From: Acidobacteriota bacterium
GTDB taxonomy: Bacteria > Acidobacteriota > Blastocatellia > RBC074
Reading direction: 5' to 3'
NCBI GenBank assembly: GCA_018268995.1
Contig: JAFDVL010000012.1
Coordinates: forward strand, 124,001-188,000
Length of the DNA stretch: 64,000 nucleotides
Positions 42,828-51,024 of this stretch are shown one piece after another (positions within the stretch are counted from its first letter, which is position 1; each line of letters opens with the position of its first letter). Under the pieces are notes generated by a model that was not told where the DNA came from, did not search any database, and saw nothing but the letters and a program-made list of their open reading frames with translations. Position numbers and translations under genes: made by a program.

Positions 42828-43154
42828 ATGATTCGGATTGATGGTTTTACAAAACGGGGATTTCACTATGTGGCTGAATTTTATTTACCTGGTGACGCCG
42901 GAGTAATGAAAGGAAAAGTCACAATACTGGGATCGGAGTTCCGGTGCTGGTACGCGGAGGTCATGCTCGATATTGAGAGAGGTCAGCGTTCTCCCGTTAT
43001 TAAGGTCTTCTGGTCTGATCTCTCTGACTATGTTCGAGAAGTTTATTTGCTTCACCCCGGACAATCCCTTCTGATTAGCCTTCCAATCGAAAAATTCGCT
43101 CTTTTTCGCGCAGGACATCCAGATGATGTCTTAGAATTTGCCCGGGCAGTCTAA
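42828..43154 (+). CDS. Hypothetical protein
   Basis: A 108-residue protein starting at ATG with a weak ribosome site. Strand-rich first half (FHYVAEFYLPGDAGVMKGKV) and an acidic, helical second half. It is the only plus-strand gene between the toxin and parA, flanked by non-coding stretches of about 235 and 130 bases that show nothing more than a small GCGGC/GCCGC hairpin near 42721-42735. No family recognised. Confidence 0.55.
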   Translation: MIRIDGFTKRGFHYVAEFYLPGDAGVMKGKVTILGSEFRCWYAEVMLDIERGQRSPVIKVFWSDLSDYVREVYLLHPGQSLLISLPIEKFALFRAGHPDDVLEFARAV

Positions 43155-43284
43155 CTGTTCTCTATTTATTCCCGATTTCCTGACAAATCCTTTACTAAAT
43201 TATTGCGAACAACGGCTTTAGGCTGAAATTCCGGGAACAACCTTTTGTTCCACGCTTCTTATATGGCATGTCGCATAATGGACG

Positions 43285-44124
43285 TTATGCGACATTATTG
43301 CAGGATTGGTCAAGGTTGAATCTCGGTTGACGTACTTCGCTTGTGAGGTTTTGGATCGCTTTGCTGAATTTGCGGTCATAGTGGTAGAGATTCACTGCGA
43401 TTTGACGCGTGAGGATATGAAGCTGATAGGAAAGGTCGCAGGTTGTTCCTGGATCGTAGCGGTCTAAGGTGTTGCACATTTCGCGGAAGGAATCGCAGTC
43501 ACTTGGGCTTGTGAAGTCAAAGCTGTATTCCCCGAAGTGCCGCATTTCTTCCTCGCAGGCGTAATTGGTGAAACTGCATTGAAGTAGGCAGCCGCAGGTT
43601 TCGCAGAATGACTGACTGTCTTCCTCGAAGCTGTAGCCGCCTCCTATGAAATATTCGCCATTGGGGTTTTCCTTCTTGAGTCTCTTGACCTCCTTTTCGG
43701 CGCACTGGTAGCAATAGCTAATGCTTTCGTCAGGGCCGTTGTTGACCCAGTAGAGCGACTTTTTACGAAAGCGTTTTGCGGTGGGGGCGAGGGTCTCTTC
43801 GATGAGGTCGCGCAATGTGCTGGAGTCAATCTGGTCAATGAGTGCGAAGTCGTTAAGTTGGTGTTTAGCGAAAGTGACCCATGCCTCGGATTGCGTGTCG
43901 GCGTTGATGATGCAGTTGAGACTAGCGTATGGGAACCGATAGATGTTCCACTTCCGGCTGTTGGCACCGTGCATCTCTTGCGCAACTGCTGTTGGGTAGT
44001 GTTGACGCACAGCGGTTCTTGCCTGTGAAGCTTCGATGGTGAGCCGGTTTGTGGATATCGGGCAATCTGCTGTGTGACCAACGGTTTGCCCGCAGCATTC
44101 GTTGAAATGTCCTGAATCGCTCAT
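43285..44124 (-). CDS. Hypothetical protein with two zinc-finger-like Cys clusters
   Basis: A 279-residue protein. The N-terminus has CCGQTVGHTADC, a zinc-ligand pattern. A second cluster, YCYQCAEKEV with CETCGCLLQC about 40 residues later, makes a probable treble-clef or zinc ribbon. The rest is mixed helical and has a Tyr/Phe-rich YSFDFTSPSDCDS segment. Function unknown; nucleic acid or protein binding is likely. Ribosome site not obvious. It stands about 60 bases from the next gene, probably same transcript. Confidence 0.65.
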   Translation of the reverse strand: MSDSGHFNECCGQTVGHTADCPISTNRLTIEASQARTAVRQHYPTAVAQEMHGANSRKWNIYRFPYASLNCIINADTQSEAWVTFAKHQLNDFALIDQIDSSTLRDLIEETLAPTAKRFRKKSLYWVNNGPDESISYCYQCAEKEVKRLKKENPNGEYFIGGGYSFEEDSQSFCETCGCLLQCSFTNYACEEEMRHFGEYSFDFTSPSDCDSFREMCNTLDRYDPGTTCDLSYQLHILTRQIAVNLYHYDRKFSKAIQNLTSEVRQPRFNLDQSCNNVA

Positions 44125-44210
44125 AGTTTTCTACTGATAACAGTGGTGGCGTGATATTACTTGCGGTACACCAAAATTAAATGTGTCTGGAATCGCATGA
44201 ATGGGTGTTA

Positions 44211-44510
44211 CTACCAAAGTGACGCTTGTTGAGGGCCAGAGTCTGGAACGTTTTGTGTGACCATCTCTTTTACTTTTTTGACTGCTGTTGCACCCTTCAG
44301 CCAAATGGAAATCGCCAGGATTTTTTCGGTATCTCGTAGGCGTTTGTATTTCCATTTGGTTGCCAGCTTGGGGTCATATTGGACTGTGAGGGTCGCTTCG
44401 GGATTGCTGGTCGCAAGCCGAATCTGTTGTTTATCCTCTTCGCTGATGTGCCCTTTGGCGAGGATTGGAGCAATGCGATTTCTGAGTTCAGTTGGTGTAG
44501 GAATTGGCAT
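44211..44510 (-). CDS. Small hypothetical protein
   Basis: A 99-residue protein. A helical, charged N-terminus (LRNRIAPILAKGHISEEDKQQ) is followed by TLTVQYDPKLATKWKYKRL, strands and a basic stretch. No family recognised. It lies between the zinc-type gene and a 184-residue unknown, all in the same direction. Confidence 0.55.
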   Translation of the reverse strand: MPIPTPTELRNRIAPILAKGHISEEDKQQIRLATSNPEATLTVQYDPKLATKWKYKRLRDTEKILAISIWLKGATAVKKVKEMVTQNVPDSGPQQASLW

Positions 44511-44532
44511 ATTTGTGGTTGTCTGGGAGTCT

Positions 44533-45087
44533 CTAATATTCGAGAAACCTGTTGAGGGCTTCTGCTAACTTGAAGGCGTATTCGAGTCCCTCAAAATGCT
44601 TGATGCGGATTAGATTGTGCAACTTATGGTCTTTGGTCACGTATGCGATTTGCGTGTAATAGCCTTCGTTGTTCCCATGACCGGCCTGGAAAAGCATTTC
44701 CCGATACTCTGGAATTGGTTGGTCACTGTTATCAGGAACAATGTCGCCAGCTATGATCCATTCGTGATGGTTCAGCTTTTGCTCGACCAGGAATTTTTCG
44801 ACTGCGGCTAAGACTTCATTGAACGTCTTGTTGCCTGTGAATTTCTGATAGCCAGGCTTTTCAGGATGTGGAATGTAGTTGCCAATCAAAAACGTTTCGG
44901 GAGGTGTTGCTGTCTTGAGTAGATCGGGCCGCAAATCCTTTACGACCGCTTGCAGGATTTGTGGTGCCAGAAATTGATAATCATTTTCTGTTAAAGAATC
45001 ACCCTCCACTGGCTTATGGCCGCGGAGGATGGCAGTGATTTTTTCTTCGATTTCGTGAGGATCAAAGCGTGTGTTGTAGTTTGGCAT
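44533..45087 (-). CDS. Hypothetical protein
   Basis: A 184-residue soluble protein. A strand-rich core (WIIAGDIVPDNS, YYTQIAYVTKDHKLHNLIRI) follows an N-terminal helical part. I do not recognise a family. It starts 26 bases inside the end of the SprT-like gene, so translation of the two is linked. Confidence 0.6.
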   Translation of the reverse strand: MPNYNTRFDPHEIEEKITAILRGHKPVEGDSLTENDYQFLAPQILQAVVKDLRPDLLKTATPPETFLIGNYIPHPEKPGYQKFTGNKTFNEVLAAVEKFLVEQKLNHHEWIIAGDIVPDNSDQPIPEYREMLFQAGHGNNEGYYTQIAYVTKDHKLHNLIRIKHFEGLEYAFKLAEALNRFLEY

Positions 45088-45826
45088 AGTTTGAATGGCC
45101 TATTGCGGCTTGTAAATTCTCCCAGGCTTTGATTGAAGCAGGACAGAAACGCAGGATTGCATCTCGGTGTCTTGCTTGTGGATAACGAGTAGTGAATGTC
45201 ATGGGTAGGGAAGTGCGACTGACCTGAACGCAGGGTTGTGTACCGATTTCCCGGTAGTGACACTCGATCCAGGTTTCGTCGATTTTGATGCGGCCATTGG
45301 GTAAATCCTTGATTCGTAGAGTGACAGGGAATTCCTCGCTGGATGTTATTACTTTGACTTGTAAGTAAAGGCGATCCGCAGTGGGGTGGAATTTGAAGAC
45401 GAACTTCGGTTTGAACCAGCCGCCTGAACAGTCTTTGCAGGACGTTGATCGCTTTGGAAGCCGCATGGCTTTAATAACATTGTAGCAACTAGGGCAAACG
45501 GCCTGGAAGTTTGGCAGAGGCTCGACAACGGTTGAGTCATAGCAGCGCTCGCCATTGCATCCGATGGACCGGGCGATGCGTTTCCACTTTTCGTTGTGGC
45601 CTGCATTGTGACCAGCTAAACCATGTGCGATCTCATGCAAGATTGTGTCAAGCACCTCTGATTCGGGATTGAGTAACGTGAGTGGTGCCGAGAGTTTGAT
45701 GAGCTTACGCGCTTCCGAACAGGCTCCAAATGTCCTTTTTGATTTGCTGAAAGTGAATTTCCAGTTTGTCAGCCCATTCTGTTGCATTAGGGCCGGGGCT
45801 AGATTTTGTGCGGCATCAAGTTGCAT
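45062..45826 (-). CDS. SprT-like zinc metalloprotease with zinc ribbon
   Basis: A 254-residue protein. The active-site motif HEIAH (His64, Glu65, His68) is followed by GHNAGHNEKW with a third ligand histidine (73 or 77). A zinc ribbon of CPSC and CKDC (Cys111, Cys114, Cys130, Cys133) follows. This matches the SprT/SPRTN family, whose eukaryotic members digest proteins crosslinked to DNA. Residues 150-254 form a beta-rich tail of unknown role. Overlap with the next gene supports an operon. A role in removing crosslinked or bound proteins from plasmid DNA is inference from family. Confidence 0.85.
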   Translation of the reverse strand: MQLDAAQNLAPALMQQNGLTNWKFTFSKSKRTFGACSEARKLIKLSAPLTLLNPESEVLDTILHEIAHGLAGHNAGHNEKWKRIARSIGCNGERCYDSTVVEPLPNFQAVCPSCYNVIKAMRLPKRSTSCKDCSGGWFKPKFVFKFHPTADRLYLQVKVITSSEEFPVTLRIKDLPNGRIKIDETWIECHYREIGTQPCVQVSRTSLPMTFTTRYPQARHRDAILRFCPASIKAWENLQAAIGHSNYAKLQHTL

Positions 45827-46264
45827 GATTTTGTGTTGGTTTTTCCATTACGGCGGTCAAACAATTCGGGCAATTCGGATGCCTGTCTTCCGCTTCTTTG
45901 GCATAAAATTTGACAAAGGTGCCTCCCCTAAAGACTCCGAAGAATTGAGAGTAAATTACAAAACGTTTCTTATCAGACGCAGGGAATATAGAGCGAGATA
46001 ATGAATGGTCAGTCTCGTTTTATTCCCTGTTCACTTGCTTTTTGACATTCCCTCCCCCTTGACGTTGTTGTTACTGTCCTGTATATCCCTCTGTAATGGC
46101 TAAGCGGAAAAAATACCCAATGGCTGAGATCGCTTAGCCGCCAGAGGGCGTTTCTAACGAGGCGCCCTAATTCTTTTCCTGGCCTTGACTCTCTTTCTTT
46201 GGCCTTCTATCCTTTGCAGCAAGTTTGATGCACGTGGATTTACTACGTTGATACAAGGATTTCT
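45827..46264 (+). promoter_or_regulatory. parAB control region
   Basis: A 438-base gene-free segment. It holds a good sigma-70 promoter, TTGACG at 46059 and TATATC at 46082 with a 17-base spacer. Inverted repeats follow: GGCTAAGCG at 46098-46106 and CGCTTAGCC at 46131-46139, with a third related half-site GGCTGAG at 46122, and a hairpin AGGGCG/CGCCCT at 46145-46168. These may be ParA/ParB operator or centromere sites, or a short attenuator. Before 46050 I see nothing definite. Confidence 0.6.
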
Positions 46265-47068
46265 ATGGCAATTACAGTCTCAGTGATAGGGCTTAAAGGC
46301 GGAACCGGAAAATCGACAGTCGCTATCAACCTGGCTGCAGGGCTGGCAAAGCTGGGATTTAAAACCTTACTTATTGATGCTGACTTTCAAGCGTCGGCTA
46401 CGATGGGACTGGGTGTCGAGGTTGTTGATGGAGAATTAACCATTCTTGATGTCATGAAACGTACAGACATCAATGACTGCATCCGAGAAACGCTGATTGA
46501 AGGTCTCTGGCTGTTGCCTGCTGATATTTCTCTTTCGGAAGCAGAAATGGAGTTGACCATTCGCCCTATGCGGGAAATTGTCTTGCGAACGGCATTGGAG
46601 AAGCTTGATAAGAGTTTTCAATACGTCATTATTGATTCCCGACCAGCCCTCGACCTGCTTGTGCAAAACGCGCTCATGGCAGCGGATCATTTGATCTATC
46701 CTATTACCAGTGACCCGTTCGCCCTGAAAGCGTTTGGATATTACCTCCAACTCATTGACTACGTGACAGACCTAAAGAGGAAGTACCTTCATAAACCATC
46801 TTATAAATTTGACTGCCGGATTTTGCTTAACATGCATCAGCAATCATCGCGGGTACGGGATCGCCGTACAGAGCAGGTGCTAAAACCCTTGAGAAAGCAA
46901 ATCTTGCAAACCAAAATTCGACGCACCGAAAGTGTCGGGCGTTCGCATTTTGAAGAGGGGGATTCCTCTGCTATGCCTGTCATTGCTCGTCCTCGTGGAG
47001 CATACGAACGCGGAGCCGCCGAATATCGTGCCCTCGTAAAGGAGATCGTACAACTATGGCAAAATTAG
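46265..47068 (+). CDS. parA: ParA partition ATPase
   Basis: A 267-residue protein. The deviant Walker A KGGTGKST covers residues 11-18, followed by LLIDADFQAS and the VIIDSRPALD Walker B region near 119. There is no N-terminal helix-turn-helix, as in type Ib ParA. ParA forms gradients on the nucleoid that pull ParB-bound plasmids apart. The C-terminal basic region RTESVGRSHF would bind non-specific DNA. Ribosome site AAGGA, start ATG. It overlaps parB by 13 bases. Confidence 0.93.
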   Translation: MAITVSVIGLKGGTGKSTVAINLAAGLAKLGFKTLLIDADFQASATMGLGVEVVDGELTILDVMKRTDINDCIRETLIEGLWLLPADISLSEAEMELTIRPMREIVLRTALEKLDKSFQYVIIDSRPALDLLVQNALMAADHLIYPITSDPFALKAFGYYLQLIDYVTDLKRKYLHKPSYKFDCRILLNMHQQSSRVRDRRTEQVLKPLRKQILQTKIRRTESVGRSHFEEGDSSAMPVIARPRGAYERGAAEYRALVKEIVQLWQN

Positions 47069-47874
47069 ACCAGATGTTCGCTAAAAAGCGCCCATCACAG
47101 AAGCAGCTTGCGCCTATTTTTGAAGATGAAGGGACTCGCTATTCGGAGATCGATATCGCTTTAATTAAGCCTGACCCCAATCAGCCGCGAAAGGATTTAG
47201 GTGATCTGTCAGGGTTAATTGAATCTATCAGGGAACACAACCTCATTCAGCCTATTATTGTCGCTAAGGAGGGACGGGAATATATCATTCTGGCCGGTGA
47301 ACGACGTTTTGCGGCAGCGAAAGAAGCGGGCTTGACGAAAATGCCATCTCTCATTCGTAAAATCGACTGGCATCGGAAGCTGGAATTGCAGTTAATTGAG
47401 AACCTACAACGAAAAGGTCTGAATCCGCTGGAGGAAGCCAATGCCTATGCCAGGCTGATCGAGGAACACAGCCTCCAACAAGAAGACCTGGCAAAGCGTG
47501 TGGGTGTTTCAGCCCCAACTATCAATCAGAGCTTACGATTACTCAAGCTCCCGGAAAGCATTCAAACCGAAGTAGCGACGCTTCAGACGTCTGAAGTCAG
47601 TAAATCTGTGCTGCTGGAGATCGCAAAATCCCCCAAAGAAAAGCAGCCACAGATGTGGAAAGATGCCAAGAAGGGAAAGCTTACTGTTAAAGCAGCACGG
47701 GCCGTAAAGAGCGGTGAAGCGGAAGTGCGGGAAGCCGTGACTGAAAAACCAGCTACCTACCGCGAAATTATGCGCGTGCCGGGCTGTGATGTGATCTTTG
47801 TCTTTCAGAAATCGAAGGCAAATAAAAGAGACCTGCGCCGAGTTATCGACGCTCTGCTGGAAGAACTTGGTTAA
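47056..47874 (+). CDS. parB: ParB partition protein
   Basis: A 272-residue protein starting inside the end of parA, with AAAGGAG 11 bases before ATG. It has the ParB nuclease-like box (AGERRFAAAKEAG, with IRKIDWHRKLELQLIENLQRKG) and a helix-turn-helix (EDLAKRVGVSAPTINQSLRLL). ParB binds centromere sites and activates ParA; CTP-binding residues are in the N-terminal box. The C-terminal 60 residues are a probable dimer region. No parS-like palindrome was identified beyond the repeats upstream of parA. Confidence 0.93.
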   Translation: MAKLDQMFAKKRPSQKQLAPIFEDEGTRYSEIDIALIKPDPNQPRKDLGDLSGLIESIREHNLIQPIIVAKEGREYIILAGERRFAAAKEAGLTKMPSLIRKIDWHRKLELQLIENLQRKGLNPLEEANAYARLIEEHSLQQEDLAKRVGVSAPTINQSLRLLKLPESIQTEVATLQTSEVSKSVLLEIAKSPKEKQPQMWKDAKKGKLTVKAARAVKSGEAEVREAVTEKPATYREIMRVPGCDVIFVFQKSKANKRDLRRVIDALLEELG

Positions 47875-47885
47875 CGCAGCTTGGT

Positions 47886-48806
47886 GTGACTGTGAATCTA
47901 ATTCCCTTTTCCCCCATTGAAACCTTCTGTCTCAAGAATACTTCGCCGCATACGCAATCCACCTACCGACGTGTGCTACGTGAGTTTTTTGGCTATTTAA
48001 AGATCAGCGACCCTAGAGAGGTTAAGCCGGAACACGTCATACAATGGCGTGATGCGCTGCAGGCTAGAAAGCAAAAGCCCGCTACGATCAATCTTAAACT
48101 TGGTGTTGTCCGTTCCCTCTATGAATACCTCTTGCAATCAGGTCAAGTAGCTCGCAACCCTGCTCATACCAAGCTGGTGCGTGTTTTTGCCCTGCCAGAA
48201 ACTATTACTGGTCGCGTGCTGGAAGATTGGGAAGTAAAACGGTTGCTGGCTGCGCCCCATAAAGATAAGGTTGAAGGCCAACGGGATTACTGCATTTTTC
48301 TTATTATGCTTCGGATGGCGCTTAGAGTGTCCGAAGTTTGTAGCCTGCGGCAGAATTCTTTGCGCTGGACGCGTGATGGATGGGTGATTGAATTGAAAGT
48401 GAAAGGTGGGAGACAGCGTTTATTGCCATTACCAGGCGACGTGAAACGTGAAATTGATCGGTACTTGCAACTCGATCAGCGCCGAAGAGTGATTCAACAT
48501 TCTGATAATGAAGATTCGGCCATCTTTCAGCCGGTCGTCAATTATGCCACTCTCGTCTATAATAAGCCGCTTACACCGCGACAAGTCCAGCGATTACTCG
48601 CAAAATGGGCATCTTACGTTGGCTTGAAAAAAATTACGCCCCATGACCTCCGGCGTACTGCCATCACTAAAGCTCTGGATCAAGGTATCCCTTATCGTGA
48701 AGTCCAGATGATGAGTGGGCACAAAGACCCAAAGACTGTCATGCGCTATGATCACCATCGAGAGAATCTGGCACGCAACCCAATTCATTCTCTGAAGTAT
48801 GACTGA
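47886..48806 (+). CDS. XerC/D-like tyrosine recombinase
   Basis: A 306-residue protein starting at GTG just after parB. All catalytic residues are seen: Arg147 (MALRVSEV), a Lys in VKGGRQR, His253 and Arg256 (HDLRR), His279 (MSGHKD), Tyr288 (MRYDH). The N-terminal domain has the usual core-binding helices (SPHTQSTYRRVLREFF). Its place after parAB suggests it resolves plasmid dimers rather than acting as an integrase. No flanking att sites were seen. The ends converge with a small unknown gene on the other strand. Confidence 0.9.
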   Translation: MTVNLIPFSPIETFCLKNTSPHTQSTYRRVLREFFGYLKISDPREVKPEHVIQWRDALQARKQKPATINLKLGVVRSLYEYLLQSGQVARNPAHTKLVRVFALPETITGRVLEDWEVKRLLAAPHKDKVEGQRDYCIFLIMLRMALRVSEVCSLRQNSLRWTRDGWVIELKVKGGRQRLLPLPGDVKREIDRYLQLDQRRRVIQHSDNEDSAIFQPVVNYATLVYNKPLTPRQVQRLLAKWASYVGLKKITPHDLRRTAITKALDQGIPYREVQMMSGHKDPKTVMRYDHHRENLARNPIHSLKYD

Positions 48807-48815
48807 TGTGTGAAC

Positions 48816-49043
48816 CTATTTTGAATAGTCGCGTTCGTAATTAGCACGGACTTCAGGTGGCGCGTTCAGTTCCGTCAGAATCTGCCAGATCGTGAGGCGG
48901 TCTCCGCTAATTTTCCAATAATGATAACGTTCCGGTGAGTTGAACGGAATAATGAGGGTGGCGTTTTCGATCCGGGGCAAGCTCTCTTCGGCGGCAGGTT
49001 GTTGGACAGGAGATTCCATTGATGTGTTTTCGCCGCCAGACAT
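48816..49043 (-). CDS. Small hypothetical protein
   Basis: A 75-residue protein. The N-terminus is Ser/Glu-rich; a strand-rich segment (NATLIIPFNSPERYHYW) follows and ends in a basic YERDYSK. No family recognised. It is the last gene of a minus-strand operon containing several small unknowns, with 32 bases to the next. Confidence 0.55.
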   Translation of the reverse strand: MSGGENTSMESPVQQPAAEESLPRIENATLIIPFNSPERYHYWKISGDRLTIWQILTELNAPPEVRANYERDYSK

Positions 49044-49075
49044 TGCAGGGCTTCGGCGAGCTTTAATTACTGGAG

Positions 49076-49390
49076 TTAGACAAGATCGAAAAACGATAAA
49101 TGGCCAAGATGCGCAATGTAGTTATTCGTGTTCTGTAACGTGACCTCACTGAGGGGGATCCAATCATCAATTGACCCACGATAGCAATATCTCTCCACAA
49201 GAAAAATGCCGTCTGCTGCGCGTGTGATGCGTAAATCTGTGCTGAAACCGAGGCTGTCCTGCGCTAAATGCTGGATCAATAATACTTTTCCTCGCACTTT
49301 CAGGTTAAATTCTAAAACAGCATTATTGGCTTTTAGGAATTGCTCAATCTGTTCAATTTCTGCTGGCTGCCAGTTGGTTTTCGACGGCAT
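49076..49390 (-). CDS. Small hypothetical protein
   Basis: A 104-residue protein from ATG at MPSKTNWQPAEIEQI, chosen over a start 19 codons earlier. A helix (AEIEQIEQFLKANNAV) leads into strands (LEFNLKVRGKVLLIQHLA). No family recognised. Soluble and globular in appearance; operon member. Confidence 0.55.
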   Translation of the reverse strand: MPSKTNWQPAEIEQIEQFLKANNAVLEFNLKVRGKVLLIQHLAQDSLGFSTDLRITRAADGIFLVERYCYRGSIDDWIPLSEVTLQNTNNYIAHLGHLSFFDLV

Positions 49391-49406
49391 TTTCGTCTCG
49401 CTTCTC

Positions 49407-49823
49407 TCAGGCTGCCCAGAATTGAAAACTGGTTGGCGATTGGGCAACTCGTAACACCTTGCCTACCGGGTATTGGTTAGCTGCCATCAAAAGAGGTTCT
49501 ACTAAGTCTTTCCACGCAATCTCGGCTGACATCATTTGGTTGTAATCTTCGACCATCGGGCTGGCATTGAAGCGGGAGCGTAACGCAGCAAGGTCTCCCT
49601 CGACAACAATAAGTAGTGTTGAAGCACTCATTGTCGTAATGTCGCCCAGGGAACGTCCGCAACCACAGGCCTGGCGCTTGGCTGTATCTGTACAGACCAT
49701 CGCTCCCAGCGTGACGATCTCGCCCGGCTTGGCCCAAAAGAAGTCTTGTTGGGAACAGTAATCGGCTACCTTGTCAGGATCGGCTGCTACGAGATATTTG
49801 ATTTGCGCCGTCTTTGCTCGCAT
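49407..49823 (-). CDS. Hypothetical protein with Cys pair
   Basis: A 138-residue protein starting at MRAKTAQIKYLVAADP, because GGAAGGAAATTT lies just upstream; a start 37 codons earlier overlaps the next gene. It has a QACGCG motif and a hydrophobic core (STLLIVVEGDLAALR). No family recognised. Nucleotide- or metal-binding is possible but unproved. Confidence 0.55.
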   Translation of the reverse strand: MRAKTAQIKYLVAADPDKVADYCSQQDFFWAKPGEIVTLGAMVCTDTAKRQACGCGRSLGDITTMSASTLLIVVEGDLAALRSRFNASPMVEDYNQMMSAEIAWKDLVEPLLMAANQYPVGKVLRVAQSPTSFQFWAA

Positions 49824-49920
49824 AAATTTCCTTCCAAACGCGAATAGCCCAGCCAAGATTCCTCTCTCGACTGGACTATTCTTTTCCAGGAGACTCGCAC
49901 CTTGCTCTCCGCTCATTTTC

Positions 49921-50328
49921 TCACATTTCAGCAAATTGCAATACTTGCTGAATGGACTGCACAGGAACAGCCGCTTTCTTGTCCAACAACCTTCCCTGCA
50001 CCAGATAATAGCCTTTGGACTTTAACTGCTCGGCTACCTGCTTGACTTGCTCTGCTGGCGTGCGAGCGGTGTATTCGTCTATTACCCACCGCTCATGAGT
50101 GGTGAAAATAAGCTTGAAGGTTATGCCATCGGCTTGGAATATCACCTGACGTGTAGTACGCGATTGAATAAAGTACCCTTGTTCCTCGACCCACTGCATG
50201 ACAAGGTTTATTAGCCTACCACTCTGCATCCCTTCATAAGGAATGATCAGTAAAGTGCAAGTGTCTGGTGTTTGGTTTAATACGCTCAACTTCTCTGCTT
50301 TTTCTTCGACTTGTTTGATTATGTTCAT
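49921..50328 (-). CDS. Hypothetical protein
   Basis: A 135-residue protein with an alternating strand/helix look (TCTLLIIPYEGM, GYFIQSRTTRQVIFQADGITFKLIFTTHER). No family recognised. It ends next to the 138-residue gene and begins two bases from the stop of the transposon-cut secreted protein, so it was part of that operon. Confidence 0.6.
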   Translation of the reverse strand: MNIIKQVEEKAEKLSVLNQTPDTCTLLIIPYEGMQSGRLINLVMQWVEEQGYFIQSRTTRQVIFQADGITFKLIFTTHERWVIDEYTARTPAEQVKQVAEQLKSKGYYLVQGRLLDKKAAVPVQSIQQVLQFAEM

Positions 50329-50330
50329 TT

Positions 50331-50984
50331 TTACCTCTTTTTTATGCTGGTGAGGTTTTCGGGGCGATTACCAGTAAAATACTCGTAAGCGCGTTCTGTT
50401 GCATACTTCCGACTGGCTTGGCTGACACCTTCTCGTGCCAGGGGGATGCCTAATTGCAAGTCAATTTGGTAACGCAAATTTAGTGCCGTAAAGAGGGCAT
50501 CCTTGTTGTTATCCATCTTCAAACTTGCAACGGCGGCAATGAAATAGGCTTGTAGCTTCAATTCGTAAGCGTCTCGGGGCTTGGCCGTCGCTAACGCTTG
50601 CCGCAGTGAGGCTAAGACAAACTCTTGCAGGAGAAGTGCCCGCAATTCAGCAGGTTTCGTTTTCCGAAATCCCAGCGAAATTGCAACCCGCTTGCTTCCC
50701 ACCACAAACAGGGTCAACCCAGGCTCATCCAGCACGACAACTTCAGGAGTAATTTGAAATAGATCGCAGACCCCTCGCAAACTCGCCTCGTACTGAGCGC
50801 GGAGCGTGTCATTCTCTGCCACCCTGACGTGTGGCTCTTGCGCCCCCGCCTGGGGAATGAAGTTGGGGTAGCGCTTGAGCCAGGCCGGAAAGTCTTGCAA
50901 CTTCTCCTGACTGGCCCAAGTCACAATGCGATCTGCAATCACACTATCGGAATTGGGCGCCTGTGCCATGAGTTGTGCCATGAC
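50331..50984 (-). pseudogene. 3' part of a secreted protein gene split by a Tn3-family transposon
   Basis: A 216-residue remainder, MAQLMAQAPNSDSV onward, with no signal peptide of its own. The 5' part, coding an N-terminus of MTKQLLTIIPLCIVLVSLPV, lies on the other side of the transposon. Rejoining at the ATGAC duplication restores an uninterrupted frame with a typical signal peptide cleaved near AQ. Further features are a hydrophobic patch (PGLTLFVVGSKRVAISLGF) and a helical, charged tail. The intact product was an exported protein; the remnant might be made in the cytoplasm from its internal ATG. Confidence 0.85.
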
Positions 50985-51024
50985 GGGGTAAACCCAACAT
51001 TGCTGTCACCAGCCGCCATGTCAA

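Noticed and set aside
47886..48806. Integrase of an integrative element
   Set aside because: It is linked to parAB, and there are no flanking att repeats or a tRNA gene; a dimer-resolution role fits better.
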